A DNA stretch of 29,251 bases from an uncultured Blautia sp. (GCA_934394595.1 CAKRRX010000021.1:1-29251); one strand, 5' to 3'; shown: positions 16,234 to 24,602, counted from the first letter of the stretch. The notes: a model not told the origin generated them from the sequence alone. A program made the numbers and translations.

Positions 16234-16989
16234 TCAGATAAAATTTTTGATAAATGTAGATCTATGTATAGGGCTTGGGCCATATTTGCGGATTGCCTCA
16301 ATGTGAGCAGCTGCTCCATATCCTTTGTTGGACGCAAAACCATATTCCGGCATTATCTTATCATACTCTGCCATCATCCGGTCTCTGGTGACCTTTGCCA
16401 CAATGCTGGCAGCCGCTATGGAAATACTCTTGGCATCTCCTTTGATAATCGGAACCTGAGGGATAATCACCTGGGGAATGGTCACAGCATCATTAAGCAA
16501 AATCTGCGGTGTCACAGAAAGCTTACTGATCGCCTCACGCATTGCCTCATAGGTAGCCTGCAGGATATTGATCTCATCAATCCTTTGCGGGCTTGCCATA
16601 CCAATTCCCACAGCCACAGCCTGTTCCATGATCACATCATAAAGTTCCTCACGTTTCTTTGCACTGAGCTGCTTGGAATCATTCAGATACAAGATCTGAC
16701 AATCCTTTGGCAAAATCACAGCACCTGCTACCACAGGGCCTGCCAGAGGTCCTCTTCCCACCTCATCAATTCCGCAGATATAGCCAAGATGCTCATACTG
16801 ATGCTCGTATTCTTTCATCTTTTCCGTGCGGACCAGTTCTCTTTGGTAAGCTTCTTCTTTTTTATGGAGCTGTAAAAGAAGCTTCGCCACCCCGCTTCTG
16901 GTATCTTCTGCATATTTTTTGTAAATATCGGTAAATTCCTCAGGCTGCGCCTTCTGGATTTCTTCCTTGATCTCGCTTATTTTCTGCAT
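16234..16989 (-). CDS. rnhB: Ribonuclease HII
   Basis: It removes ribonucleotides from RNA/DNA hybrids. The 251 residues have an N-terminal helical extension (1-68) typical of the Bacillus-type enzyme, then the catalytic pair Asp75-Glu76 in GIDEVGRGPLAGP, LLNDAVTIP with the third acidic residue, and KGDAKSISIAAASIVAKVTRD. The ATG follows GGGAG 8 bases upstream. It lies between rbgA and yraN, a conserved order with ribosome-assembly genes. Confidence 0.95.
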   Translation of the reverse strand: MQKISEIKEEIQKAQPEEFTDIYKKYAEDTRSGVAKLLLQLHKKEEAYQRELVRTEKMKEYEHQYEHLGYICGIDEVGRGPLAGPVVAGAVILPKDCQILYLNDSKQLSAKKREELYDVIMEQAVAVGIGMASPQRIDEINILQATYEAMREAISKLSVTPQILLNDAVTIPQVIIPQVPIIKGDAKSISIAAASIVAKVTRDRMMAEYDKIMPEYGFASNKGYGAAAHIEAIRKYGPSPIHRSTFIKNFI

Positions 16990-17074
16990 TCATTTCTCCC
17001 TTTACCTGGTTCAGGCTTACTTTAAAGCTACAGAAATCTTTTTGACAAAATGACACTGCTGTTCGGCAAATCTG

Positions 17075-17914
17075 TCAGACATGCTCCAAAGTGATCCTTC
17101 CAATCTTTCCGGAACGGAAATCATCAAAAAGAATCAGGGAAGCCTTGGAATAATCCAGCTCCTCTCCCTTTTTCAGACAGCCTCTTGATCTGGCAAGTGC
17201 TTCCAGTACCTGGACTTGGGTTCCCTCCTCCTGGATCCCATACCGTTTCGCCAGCATTCCCGGATACTGAGTGCGCAGAAATTCGATCAGATTCAGCGCC
17301 AACTCTTCCATATTCAGAATATCGTCCTTGATCGAACCGATATAGGCAAGACGCATTCCCACTTCCTGATCCTCAAATTTCGGCCAGAGAATCCCAGGAG
17401 TATCCAGAAGCTCCACATTTTTATTCAGACGGATCCACTGTTTTCCCTTCGTCACTCCTGGCTTATTGCCGGTTTTGGCGCAGGCTCTTCCTGCAAAGGT
17501 ATTGATAAAGGTGGATTTTCCCACATTGGGGATTCCCACTACCATTGCACGGATAGGACGGTTTTTGATTCCTCTTTTTCTGTCTCTCTCTGTCTTTTCT
17601 TTACAGGCTTCCTGGATTGCCGCCTGAATTGCTTTCATTCCGGAACCACTTCGGGAATCCACTTTCACTACATAGAAACCCTTTTCCTGAAAATAGTTTT
17701 TCCAGGCATCATTCTGGCGCTCATCGGACAGATCTGATTTGTTCAGAAGGATCAGTCTCGCCTTGTTTTTTCCAAGCTCATCAATATCCGGATTCCTGCT
17801 GGACAGGGGAACCCTTGCATCCACCAGTTCAATGATCAGATCGATTAGCTTGATGTCTTCCTGCATCTGTCTTTTTGCTTTGGTCATATGACCAGGATAC
17901 CACTGTACGTTCAT
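17075..17914 (-). CDS. rbgA: Ribosome biogenesis GTPase RbgA (YlqF)
   Basis: This is a circularly permuted GTPase for late 50S assembly. Motifs occur in permuted order: NKSD (G4, residues 58-61), GIPNVGKST (G1, 127-135) and DTPG (G3, 171-174). The N terminus NVQWYPGHMTKAKR is typical and places catalytic His9 ahead of the G domain. The C-terminal part is the ANTAR-like helical domain. 279 residues is the normal length. In B. subtilis it sits near lepB, rplS and rnhB, as here. Confidence 0.96.
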   Translation of the reverse strand: MNVQWYPGHMTKAKRQMQEDIKLIDLIIELVDARVPLSSRNPDIDELGKNKARLILLNKSDLSDERQNDAWKNYFQEKGFYVVKVDSRSGSGMKAIQAAIQEACKEKTERDRKRGIKNRPIRAMVVGIPNVGKSTFINTFAGRACAKTGNKPGVTKGKQWIRLNKNVELLDTPGILWPKFEDQEVGMRLAYIGSIKDDILNMEELALNLIEFLRTQYPGMLAKRYGIQEEGTQVQVLEALARSRGCLKKGEELDYSKASLILFDDFRSGKIGRITLEHV

Positions 17915-17937
17915 ATATACCTCTTTCTTATTTTCGT

Positions 17938-18576
17938 TTAATCATTCAGCAGACCGGCATCTTTCATCGGGGAAATCTGAAACCACAGCTTGCCGGTTAT
18001 GTATTTTTTGTTTACTCTTCCAATGTCTCCGTATCTGCTGTCCTCACTGTTATTTCGGTTATCTCCCAGAACAAAATACTCTCCTGCCTCCAGTGTAACA
18101 GCAGTTGCTGCCATTCCCGGATTGTTGATCGTGGGGAAATCCTTCCCCTCTTTATAGATTTCTCCATTGATCAGGATCTTTCCGTCGACGATCTGAATAG
18201 TCTCTCCCGGCAGCCCGATTACCCGTCGTATATGCAGGGCCGCATCATCACTGGCATTGGTGCGAAATACAATAATATCTCCCCGTTTGGGCGACGAAGT
18301 TTTGTATGCCAGCTTATTAATAAAATAGCGGTTTCCCACTGCAAGGGTGGGTTCCATGGAACTTTCCTGCATAGTAACAGACTGAAAGAACATCATGGAA
18401 GTCAGCACTGCAAAGATCAGTGTAACGGTAATTTCAAAGATCCACGCCAGGATTCCTTTTAATTTCCGGTCTTCTAACTTCTCCTTTGCCCCGGAAAGTG
18501 CCTTTTTTTCCAATCTGGCAATCTCCGGCATATTAAAAAGTTCCTCTTTTTCTTTTCGGTTTCTTCTCTCGTTCAT
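17938..18576 (-). CDS. lepB: Type I signal peptidase with Arg at the usual catalytic Lys position
   Basis: It cleaves signal peptides outside the membrane. The 212 residues hold a basic N terminus, a membrane anchor at about residues 41-65, the nucleophile Ser73 (ESSMEPTL), the region HIRRVIGLPGE (115-125) and the box-E motif GDNRNNSEDSR (171-181). In SipS and E. coli LepB the residue two before the VIGLPG block is the general base Lys (KR). Here it is Arg117 (codon CGA), next to Arg118. Everything else is intact, so the gene is not decayed. The ATG has GGAGA upstream, and a strong promoter (18627-18655) drives lepB-rbgA-rnhB-yraN-pgeF. Confidence 0.92.
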   Translation of the reverse strand: MNERRNRKEKEELFNMPEIARLEKKALSGAKEKLEDRKLKGILAWIFEITVTLIFAVLTSMMFFQSVTMQESSMEPTLAVGNRYFINKLAYKTSSPKRGDIIVFRTNASDDAALHIRRVIGLPGETIQIVDGKILINGEIYKEGKDFPTINNPGMAATAVTLEAGEYFVLGDNRNNSEDSRYGDIGRVNKKYITGKLWFQISPMKDAGLLND

Positions 18577-18626
18577 TATTTCTCCATCTCCAAAATCCTG
18601 CAGGACAGGAAGCTGTATACCGGTTT

Positions 18627-18655
18627 ATTGTATCATAAAAAAGTGGCAGGGTCAA
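18627..18655 (-). promoter_or_regulatory. Promoter of the lepB operon
   Basis: TTGACC (18650-18655), a 17-base spacer and TACAAT (18627-18632), with TGA before the -10 (extended). The -35 overlaps the end of the T tract of the rplS terminator. Confidence 0.75.
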
Positions 18656-18696
18656 AAAAAATGCTGCACAGACAGTCATATGGCTCTCTGTACAGC
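18654..18696 (-). terminator. Intrinsic terminator of rplS
   Basis: In the minus-strand direction GCTGTACAGA pairs with TCTGTGCAGC (10 bp, one G-U) around 14 bases, followed by eight T. It stands 32 bases after the rplS stop. Confidence 0.9.
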
Positions 18697-18728
18697 AAGT
18701 TTCAATTACGATGGAATACGCTCTGAAA

Positions 18729-19076
18729 TTATTTAACGCGCTCTTTAACCTTAGCAGATTTACCTACACGATCTCTTAAGTAGTTCAGTTTTGCACGGCG
18801 TACTTTACCATGACGGATAACTTCTACTTCTTTTACGTGTGGGGAATGAAGCGGCCATGTCTTCTCAACGCCAACACCATTGGATGCTTTTCTTACTGTG
18901 AAAGTAGCTCTGGTGCTTCCGCCCTGTTTCTTTAATACAGTTCCCTCGAAGATCTGGATACGCTCACGGTTACCCTCTTTGATCAGAGCATGTACACGTA
19001 CGGTATCACCTACGTTAAACTGCGGTACTTCTTTTTTCAGCTGTTCTGCTTCGATGTTTTTAATAATTTCGTTCAT
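18729..19076 (-). CDS. rplS: 50S ribosomal protein L19
   Basis: 115 residues, the normal length. The typical segments are [54 protein letters not shown] and the basic end [19 protein letters not shown]. It binds at the 30S-50S interface. The ATG has AAGGAGAG 6 bases upstream. It stands alone with its own promoter, leader and terminator. Confidence 0.98.
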   Translation of the reverse strand: MNEIIKNIEAEQLKKEVPQFNVGDTVRVHALIKEGNRERIQIFEGTVLKKQGGSTRATFTVRKASNGVGVEKTWPLHSPHVKEVEVIRHGKVRRAKLNYLRDRVGKSAKVKERVK

Positions 19077-19087
19077 GTTATTCTCTC

Positions 19088-19148
19088 CTTATTCTCTGGA
19101 TGTTCTTAATACCCATCACGGTAACAGCGGACCATCTTTTTTCACAAC
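19088..19148 (-). promoter_or_regulatory. Candidate L19 leader RNA
   Basis: Between the promoter and the ribosome site of rplS the RNA has GATG/CATC and GTT/AAC outer pairs enclosing a TACC/GGTA hairpin, with a GGTCCGCTG segment. This resembles the L19 leader described before rplS in Firmicutes, by memory of motif and position only. It would let free L19 repress its own mRNA. Confidence 0.5.
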
Positions 19149-19155
19149 ATAAGTG

Positions 19156-19184
19156 ATTATACTATAGTTATTTCTGTATTGCAA
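19156..19184 (-). promoter_or_regulatory. Promoter of rplS
   Basis: TTGCAA (19179-19184), a 17-base spacer and a perfect TATAAT (19156-19161). It lies downstream of map, so rplS has its own transcript. Confidence 0.75.
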
Positions 19185-19213
19185 CTGTTATTTTTACATT
19201 TTTTCTACAGGCT

Positions 19214-20089
19214 TTACCAGCAGATCACTTCACAGCCATCCTCTGTGACCAGAACCGTCACCTCCCACTGTGCAGAAGGCAGGCCATCCTCTGTGCGGAC
19301 AGTCCAGTCATCCTCTTCATCTGTGTAAACCTCATCGCTTCCCATATTTACCATAGGCTCAATGGTAAACATCATGCCCGGCTCCATGATCACGCCGCTG
19401 TTTTCCTCAGAGGTATAGCTTACCCAGGGATCCTCATGGAACTCAAGACCAATCCCATGTCCTCCAATTTCCTTTACAATCGTGTATCCGTTTTCGATGG
19501 CATGCATATGCACAGCATGTCCCATATTTCCAATTGGTTCCCACGGTTTCACTTTAGAAATTCCAATCTCCACACACTCTTTAGTAACACGGACCAGCTT
19601 TTCTTTCTCCGGGCTTACACTCCCGATACAGAACATACGGGATGAGTCTGAAAAATAGCCATTATAAATAGTCGAAACATCTACATTGACAATATCCCCA
19701 TCCTTTAAGATCTCATCTTCAGAAGGGATTCCGTGGCAAACCACCTCATTGATGGAGGTACACACACTCTTTGGAAAGCCTTCATAATTCAATGGAGCTG
19801 GGATTCCACCATGGCGCACTGTTTCCTCGTGAACCCAGCGATCGATTTCTTCTGTGGAAACCCCTGCCTTGATGTGCTCTGCCACATAGTCCAGAACCGC
19901 TATATTAATCTTACAGCTTTCCTTGATTTTCTCAATCTGCTCCGGTGTTTTGATTAGCTTCTGATCCAGAATCGGATAGCCTTTTTGTCTAAGCTGCTCC
20001 ACCTTTGTGTCAAAAGCTTCATGGCATTTTTTGTATTTCTTTCCACTGCCGCACCAGCAGGGATCATTTCGTCCGATTTTTAATGACAT
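19214..20089 (-). CDS. map: Type I methionine aminopeptidase with N-terminal SEC-C zinc motif
   Basis: It removes initiator Met from new proteins. Residues 1-25 hold the SEC-C motif (CWCGSGKKYKKCH), thought to help docking at the ribosome. The catalytic domain follows, with the five metal ligands recognisable in NVDVST, FSDSSR, GGHGIG, FTIEPM and QWEVTVL. 291 residues is right for this long form. The ATG has AAGGAGAG 8 bases upstream. It has its own promoter. I saw no clear terminator before the rplS promoter. Confidence 0.96.
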   Translation of the reverse strand: MSLKIGRNDPCWCGSGKKYKKCHEAFDTKVEQLRQKGYPILDQKLIKTPEQIEKIKESCKINIAVLDYVAEHIKAGVSTEEIDRWVHEETVRHGGIPAPLNYEGFPKSVCTSINEVVCHGIPSEDEILKDGDIVNVDVSTIYNGYFSDSSRMFCIGSVSPEKEKLVRVTKECVEIGISKVKPWEPIGNMGHAVHMHAIENGYTIVKEIGGHGIGLEFHEDPWVSYTSEENSGVIMEPGMMFTIEPMVNMGSDEVYTDEEDDWTVRTEDGLPSAQWEVTVLVTEDGCEVICW

Positions 20090-20164
20090 TTTTCTCTCTC
20101 CTTCACTGTAAGTCGCATCTTGCAGCTTTTCTTTTGCAAATTGCTGTCTTTTTACTCTGTCAAC

Positions 20165-20193
20165 ATTGTATACTTGAAACAGCCAAAATGCAA
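20165..20193 (-). promoter_or_regulatory. Probable promoter of map
   Basis: TTGCAT (20188-20193), a 17-base spacer and TACAAT (20165-20170), 76 bases upstream of the map start. Confidence 0.55.
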
Positions 20194-20241
20194 GCCACTT
20201 CCATTCCCAGATATCTTATCGGTAATTTCTATCATCTATTC

Positions 20242-20270
20242 TTGCCATATATTTTTTCTTATGCTATACT
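20242..20270 (+). promoter_or_regulatory. Promoter of the MATE transporter gene
   Basis: TTGCCA (20242-20247), a 17-base spacer and TATACT (20265-20270), with TGC before the -10 (extended). The transcript would start about 5 bases before the hairpin at 20282. Confidence 0.65.
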
Positions 20271-20281
20271 TTTCACGTATT

Positions 20282-20314
20282 TTCAAACCTCTGCTTCTAC
20301 GGCAGAGGTTTGAA
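20282..20314 (+). promoter_or_regulatory. Promoter-proximal 13-bp hairpin in the MATE leader
   Basis: Perfect arms TTCAAACCTCTGC and GCAGAGGTTTGAA with a 7-base loop, followed by TTTTGT. At the very 5' end of the transcript it could be an attenuator, a 5' stabiliser or, as DNA, a repressor operator. Confidence 0.6.
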
Positions 20315-20354
20315 TTTTGTATAAAATCATCACTCGCAGAAAAGAGGTACTTTT

Positions 20355-21725
20355 ATGGAACAGACAAAAGAACAGAAGCTTGGCACCATGCCGTTGCCCC
20401 GACTTATGGCCAGCCTCGCAATTCCGTCAGTAATTGCCCAGCTGATCAACGTTCTTTATAACATTATTGACAGAATGTACATCGGACACATACCAGGAAG
20501 CGGACCTGTAGCGCTTACCGGCGTAGGACTGACTTTCCCCATCATCACCCTGATCTCTGCTTTCAGCGCTTTCATCGGAGCCGGCGGTGCGCCTCTGGCA
20601 TCGATTTCTCTTGGGAAGGGTGACCGGGACAGAGCGGAAAAAATTCTTGGAAATGGTGTCAGTGTTCTTCTCATTTTTTCTGCTTCCCTCACCGTTTTAT
20701 TTATGCTTTTCCGGCGTCCCCTTTTATACATGTTTGGCGCCAGTGACCAGACGATTCGCTACGGTGTGGATTATATCACCATTTACCTTGTGGGAACAGT
20801 CTTTGTGCAGCTTGCACTTGGACTTAATATGTTTATTACTTCCCAGGGGCAGGCCCGTACAGCCATGTTGTCTGTGCTGATCGGCGCGGTTATCAACATT
20901 GTCCTTGACCCTGTTTTTATCTTTGCCCTCCACATGAACGTGCAGGGAGCTGCACTTGCCACTGTTATTTCCCAGGCAGTCAGTGCAATATGGGTGGTAC
21001 ATTTTCTTTCTTCCGAAAAATCCGCCATACGGATCCGCAGAAAAAACATGATTCCGGATCTTTCCATTATAAAAAAGATCATGGCACTTGGTATTTCCCC
21101 CTTTATCATGCAGGCAACAGAAAGTGCCATCAGCATTGTACTGAACAGAGGTCTTTCCATCTATGGGGGCGATCTTTATGTCGGCTCTATGACCATCCTG
21201 CAAAGTGTCATGCAGCTTATAGTTATTCCCATTCAGGGCTTCACTCAGGGGGTACAGCCTATCATCAGCTATAATTTCGGCGCACGTAAATTTGACCGGG
21301 TGAAAAAAACTTACCGCCTGACTATCTGTTTTACCTTTACAGTTGCTACCTTCTTGTGCATTCTCACCCTGTTCTTACCTGGAATGTTCGCTGGTATATT
21401 CACCTCTGACCAGGAACTGATCGCACTGGTAAAAAAGGTTATGCCTATCTTTATGGCAGGAATCGCTGTATTTGGTATCCAGATGGGATGTCAGACTACC
21501 TTTATGGGACTGGGACAGGCAAAAATATCCCTGTTTATCGCCCTTCTTCGTAAAGTCATCCTGCTGATCCCACTGGCTTTGATCCTTCCGAAATTTTTCG
21601 GTGTTATGGGAATCTATTATGCAGAACCAATTTCAGATATCACTGCTGCTACAACCGCCACAATCATCTTTCTCTGTGTACGAAAGAGAATCGTATCTGA
21701 GGACGCCCTGAAAAGGCTGAATTAA
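20355..21725 (+). CDS. MATE family multidrug efflux transporter
   Basis: This 456-residue membrane protein has about 12 hydrophobic spans and the typical two-lobe MATE layout. The start is PLPRLMASLAIPSVIAQLINVLYNIIDRMYIGH, with the family's N-lobe sequence. Mid-protein there is FTQGVQPIISYNFGA, the signature of the DinF/NorM-like clostridial MATE group. Such proteins export cationic drugs in exchange for Na+ or H+; the substrate is unknown here. The ATG has AAGAGG at a normal distance. It is monocistronic, with a regulated-looking leader. Confidence 0.93.
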   Translation: MEQTKEQKLGTMPLPRLMASLAIPSVIAQLINVLYNIIDRMYIGHIPGSGPVALTGVGLTFPIITLISAFSAFIGAGGAPLASISLGKGDRDRAEKILGNGVSVLLIFSASLTVLFMLFRRPLLYMFGASDQTIRYGVDYITIYLVGTVFVQLALGLNMFITSQGQARTAMLSVLIGAVINIVLDPVFIFALHMNVQGAALATVISQAVSAIWVVHFLSSEKSAIRIRRKNMIPDLSIIKKIMALGISPFIMQATESAISIVLNRGLSIYGGDLYVGSMTILQSVMQLIVIPIQGFTQGVQPIISYNFGARKFDRVKKTYRLTICFTFTVATFLCILTLFLPGMFAGIFTSDQELIALVKKVMPIFMAGIAVFGIQMGCQTTFMGLGQAKISLFIALLRKVILLIPLALILPKFFGVMGIYYAEPISDITAATTATIIFLCVRKRIVSEDALKRLN

Positions 21726-21765
21726 TCGCCTATACAGCAGGCTGTAGGAACCGAATTCAGGCAAA

Positions 21766-21825
21766 AAAAGAGTATCCCCGTGACCTGTGATTCTTCATCA
21801 TCTGTCATGTGTGAGATACTCTTTT
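21766..21825. terminator. Bidirectional terminator between the MATE gene and the OmpA-domain gene
   Basis: AAAAGAGTATC and GATACTCTTTT form an 11-bp perfect stem around a 38-base insert that can fold further. A T-rich tail follows on the plus strand, and TTTTTTTG follows on the minus strand. Confidence 0.75.
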
Positions 21826-21853
21826 CTTATTCTGTAATATATTCTTATCCGGC

Positions 21854-22837
21854 TTATTCTGCATCTGTAGTGTCTGAGGATGCAGAAGCATCCGCAGATG
21901 TTGAATCAGCAGCAGTGTCTGATCCGGACATGATCCTGCTCAGTTCATCAATCATCTCATCATCTTTCAGACGGAACTTTACTTCTACTCGTCTGGAAGC
22001 CTCTTTATCTACATTTCCATCAGCATCCAGAATGGGATTAGCCATAGAATGTCCGTTTACGGTAAGATAATCCTGCAGATCCAGGCTCTGGTCAGATGTA
22101 AGAAACTCATCCTGAATATCCAGAAGATATTGCGCCACTGCAAGGGAACGTCTCTGGGAAAGTTCCAGATTGTATGCGTAATCACCGTCTGTATCTGTAT
22201 AACCGTCAATAATAATTTCAGCAAGATAATTCTTGTAAGTATCTTCCATAAGAACCTTACAATAAATCGGAAGTACATTTCTCAGAGCTTCCTTACCGGC
22301 ATCTGTCAGTTCCGCATCATCTACATCAAACAAAACGCTGGCATCCAGAGTCAGAGCTCCTGTTTGGGAATCCAGATTTACATTTATGTTATTATTCTTA
22401 AATTCCTTCTGGAGAGCCTCTACAACCTCAGCCTTTACACCAATGATATTATCGATCTTGGTCTGCTGTTCTGCCAGAAGATTGGTCTTGTCTGTAAGAT
22501 CTGACTGCTGCTGTTCCAGAAGTGCCTGCTGTTCTTTCAGCTTGGCCTCCTGTTCTGCCAGTGTCTGTGCAAGAGCCGTCAGCTTCTCATCCTTGGTCTT
22601 GATGGTTCCCTCCTGCTCTTCAATGGTATTCTGCTTTGCAAGAAGATCTGCTGTGTATTCCGCCTGCAGAGCCAGCTTCTCGTCACGCTCCTGAATACTC
22701 TCATCATAACTCTTCTGAGCCTGGAAAAGAGTCAGCGACATGATCAGTATGAAAAGAAGCAGAACACCGGCCATTACATCGGAATAGGAGCGCCATACAT
22801 TAAAGCCCCCATCCTCTGATTTTCTTTTTTTGCGCAT
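21854..22837 (-). CDS. MotB/ZorB-like protein: membrane anchor, coiled coil and OmpA-like peptidoglycan-binding domain
   Basis: 327 residues. The basic N terminus is followed by one membrane span at about 21-39 that starts with a conserved acidic residue, Asp20 (SYSDVMAGVLLLF). This is the place of the ion-carrying Asp of MotB, TolR and ZorB. Residues 42-130 are a Gln/Glu/Lys-rich coiled coil. An OmpA-like domain at about 150-292 includes FDVDDAELTDAG, DGYTDTDGDYAYNLELSQRR and ASRRVEVKF, the peptidoglycan-binding pattern. The last 24 residues are Ser/Ala/Asp-rich and likely disordered. The gene begins 12 bases after the channel gene, so the pair is one operon. By family it is the wall-anchored half of an ion-driven motor. 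Confidence 0.85.
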   Translation of the reverse strand: MRKKRKSEDGGFNVWRSYSDVMAGVLLLFILIMSLTLFQAQKSYDESIQERDEKLALQAEYTADLLAKQNTIEEQEGTIKTKDEKLTALAQTLAEQEAKLKEQQALLEQQQSDLTDKTNLLAEQQTKIDNIIGVKAEVVEALQKEFKNNNINVNLDSQTGALTLDASVLFDVDDAELTDAGKEALRNVLPIYCKVLMEDTYKNYLAEIIIDGYTDTDGDYAYNLELSQRRSLAVAQYLLDIQDEFLTSDQSLDLQDYLTVNGHSMANPILDADGNVDKEASRRVEVKFRLKDDEMIDELSRIMSGSDTAADSTSADASASSDTTDAE

Positions 22838-22849
22838 GTTTCTCTCCTT

Positions 22850-24472
22850 TTATCTGAATAACCCGAATTTACCTTTCTGTGCAGCCTTGGAAAGCTCTCT
22901 CATATTTCTGTTGATTTCTTCCAGAAGTGCCTGCTGTCCCTCATTCTGTTCAGCGATCAGATTACCAAGCTTCTCCACAGACTCGTTCCGGCCGCTTGCA
23001 ATGAGAGATACGTCTCTTGTATTCGCAGCAGTCACCTCACTGAGCAGTCTTCTTACCTGCTCCATAGTCTTGTAGGAAAGTCTCTGATACTGGGCAAAAT
23101 CTTCCATCTGGGCTGTAAATTCTTCTGTCATCTTCTTATTAGCCTGGATCAGGTCTGCTCCTGCCTGGTTGTTGGAACCAACCTTTTCAATAGAAGCTGC
23201 TGCAGTCTCCACATATTTCTGCATTGCCTGGTTACAAGCAACCCAGAACTTCGCTGCTGACTTCTCTGCATCCTTCAGATAATCCACAACATGCTGGTAA
23301 TCCTGCTGCTGCATCTTCTGGATCTCCTGATTTTCAGAAAGGACACGATTTGCAGTGGACATGTATCTGCTCTGCATGCCACCCATTTCCCTCACCATAT
23401 CCGTAATAGCCTTATCCTGCTTCTCATATGCTTCAGAAAGCTTCTGGCTCATTGTCTGATACATAGCGGAAGTATATGCCGTGTTCTCCTTCTGGGCCTT
23501 CTTCAGCTGATCAAGAGCCGTATTGAAATCATGGAACTGCAGATGGAAAGAGCTGTTCATCTGCTTCAGAAACTCTGTGGAAATATCCCGGATAGCATCC
23601 TCCTGACATCTGGTTACAGAAGAAACCAGCATATCCAGGGAATCATTCATCTTCTGGAAGGTAGGTGTGATCACCTTCTCAAAGCTGTCCGCCATCTGCA
23701 CGGAAAACTGCTCTGCCATTTGCTTCATGGCACTTGTCTGCAGCTTCTGGCTGGCAAGGAGTAAGTTTCTGGACTCATTCTCTGCGGTAGGCATCACATA
23801 ACAGTGGAACTTCTCAAGGAAATTCTGAAGCTCCTCTGTCATAGTGGAGTATTCTCCCTTCATGCCAAAGGTATAGATAATCGAAAAAGAAATACCATAA
23901 ATAGAGGTCAAAAATGCAACCTTGATACCGTCTACCAGAGCCGCAACAGAAGAAGTCATGGCACTGTAGTCGGTAGGATTAAAATCCTTAAGTCCCCATA
24001 CAAGACCCAGGAATGTACCAAGGATACCAAGACTTGTAAAAATATCCGGAACCATTTCCAGAAGCTTCTTATGTACGTGGATATCCAGTTCATCCTCATT
24101 GATGAACTCCTCAATATCTCCCAGTCCTTCCTTGCTGTTATTGATGCTGTCTGTGAAGCTGTCCATCTTCTTATCCAGATAACGGTCATCAAACAGCTCT
24201 CCCAGATAGGTAAGATTCCTGGGGTCTGTCTTCCCCGGTGTGCGGAACATACTGTTCAGCTCATCCACTGCTCTGCGAAATGCAGAACCCAGATTGTTCA
24301 TACGGAACATTCCGCCGAACATTGCGATCATATACAGCACAGCGATCACTGCCAAAAATACAAAATTGTAAATGGTAGATGAAAGATTACCTCTGCCTGC
24401 AAATAAGGTCAGCCCGGTAGTACCGGCCAGGACCGCAACAAACAATACGGAATGCGTGATTTTTTTCTTCAT
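22850..24472 (-). CDS. MotA/TolQ/ExbB-type ion channel with long cytoplasmic helical tail (ZorA-like)
   Basis: 540 residues. Membrane spans lie at about 8-25, 33-54, 143-162 and 183-203. The last two carry the MotA/TolQ/ExbB signature (TSLGILGTFLGLVWGL and GIKVAFLTSIYGISFS, with Thr153 and Thr189 placed to line the ion path). From about 210 to the end there is an almost purely helical tail rich in Gln, Met, Lys and Glu. Such a tail marks ZorA of Zorya defence systems rather than ExbB or TolQ, which are short. The ATG has CAGGAGG upstream. A strong own promoter lies at 24574-24602. No ZorC, ZorD helicase or ZorE nuclease is next to it. Confidence 0.85.
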   Translation of the reverse strand: MKKKITHSVLFVAVLAGTTGLTLFAGRGNLSSTIYNFVFLAVIAVLYMIAMFGGMFRMNNLGSAFRRAVDELNSMFRTPGKTDPRNLTYLGELFDDRYLDKKMDSFTDSINNSKEGLGDIEEFINEDELDIHVHKKLLEMVPDIFTSLGILGTFLGLVWGLKDFNPTDYSAMTSSVAALVDGIKVAFLTSIYGISFSIIYTFGMKGEYSTMTEELQNFLEKFHCYVMPTAENESRNLLLASQKLQTSAMKQMAEQFSVQMADSFEKVITPTFQKMNDSLDMLVSSVTRCQEDAIRDISTEFLKQMNSSFHLQFHDFNTALDQLKKAQKENTAYTSAMYQTMSQKLSEAYEKQDKAITDMVREMGGMQSRYMSTANRVLSENQEIQKMQQQDYQHVVDYLKDAEKSAAKFWVACNQAMQKYVETAAASIEKVGSNNQAGADLIQANKKMTEEFTAQMEDFAQYQRLSYKTMEQVRRLLSEVTAANTRDVSLIASGRNESVEKLGNLIAEQNEGQQALLEEINRNMRELSKAAQKGKFGLFR

Positions 24473-24573
24473 TGTCTGCCTCCTGTCGTATATTTTCCCA
24501 AAAACGCTCCATAATCCAACAGACTCAGAGACATTTTTGCGAATATTCGTTTATTTGTAATACATTTTTTATC

Positions 24574-24602
24574 ATAATAGCACAATCTGCTGTTAGGGTC
24601 AA
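24574..24602 (-). promoter_or_regulatory. Promoter of the ZorAB-like operon
   Basis: TTGACC (24597-24602), a 17-base spacer and TATTAT (24574-24579), with TGC before the -10 (extended). It lies after the terminator of the pheST operon, so the motor pair is transcribed on its own. Confidence 0.75.

Noticed and set aside
21854..24472. Reading the motor pair as flagellar MotA/MotB or as TolQ/TolR
   Set aside because: No flagellar or Tol genes are nearby, the channel tail is far too long, and the partner has a long coiled coil before its OmpA domain, as in ZorB-like proteins.
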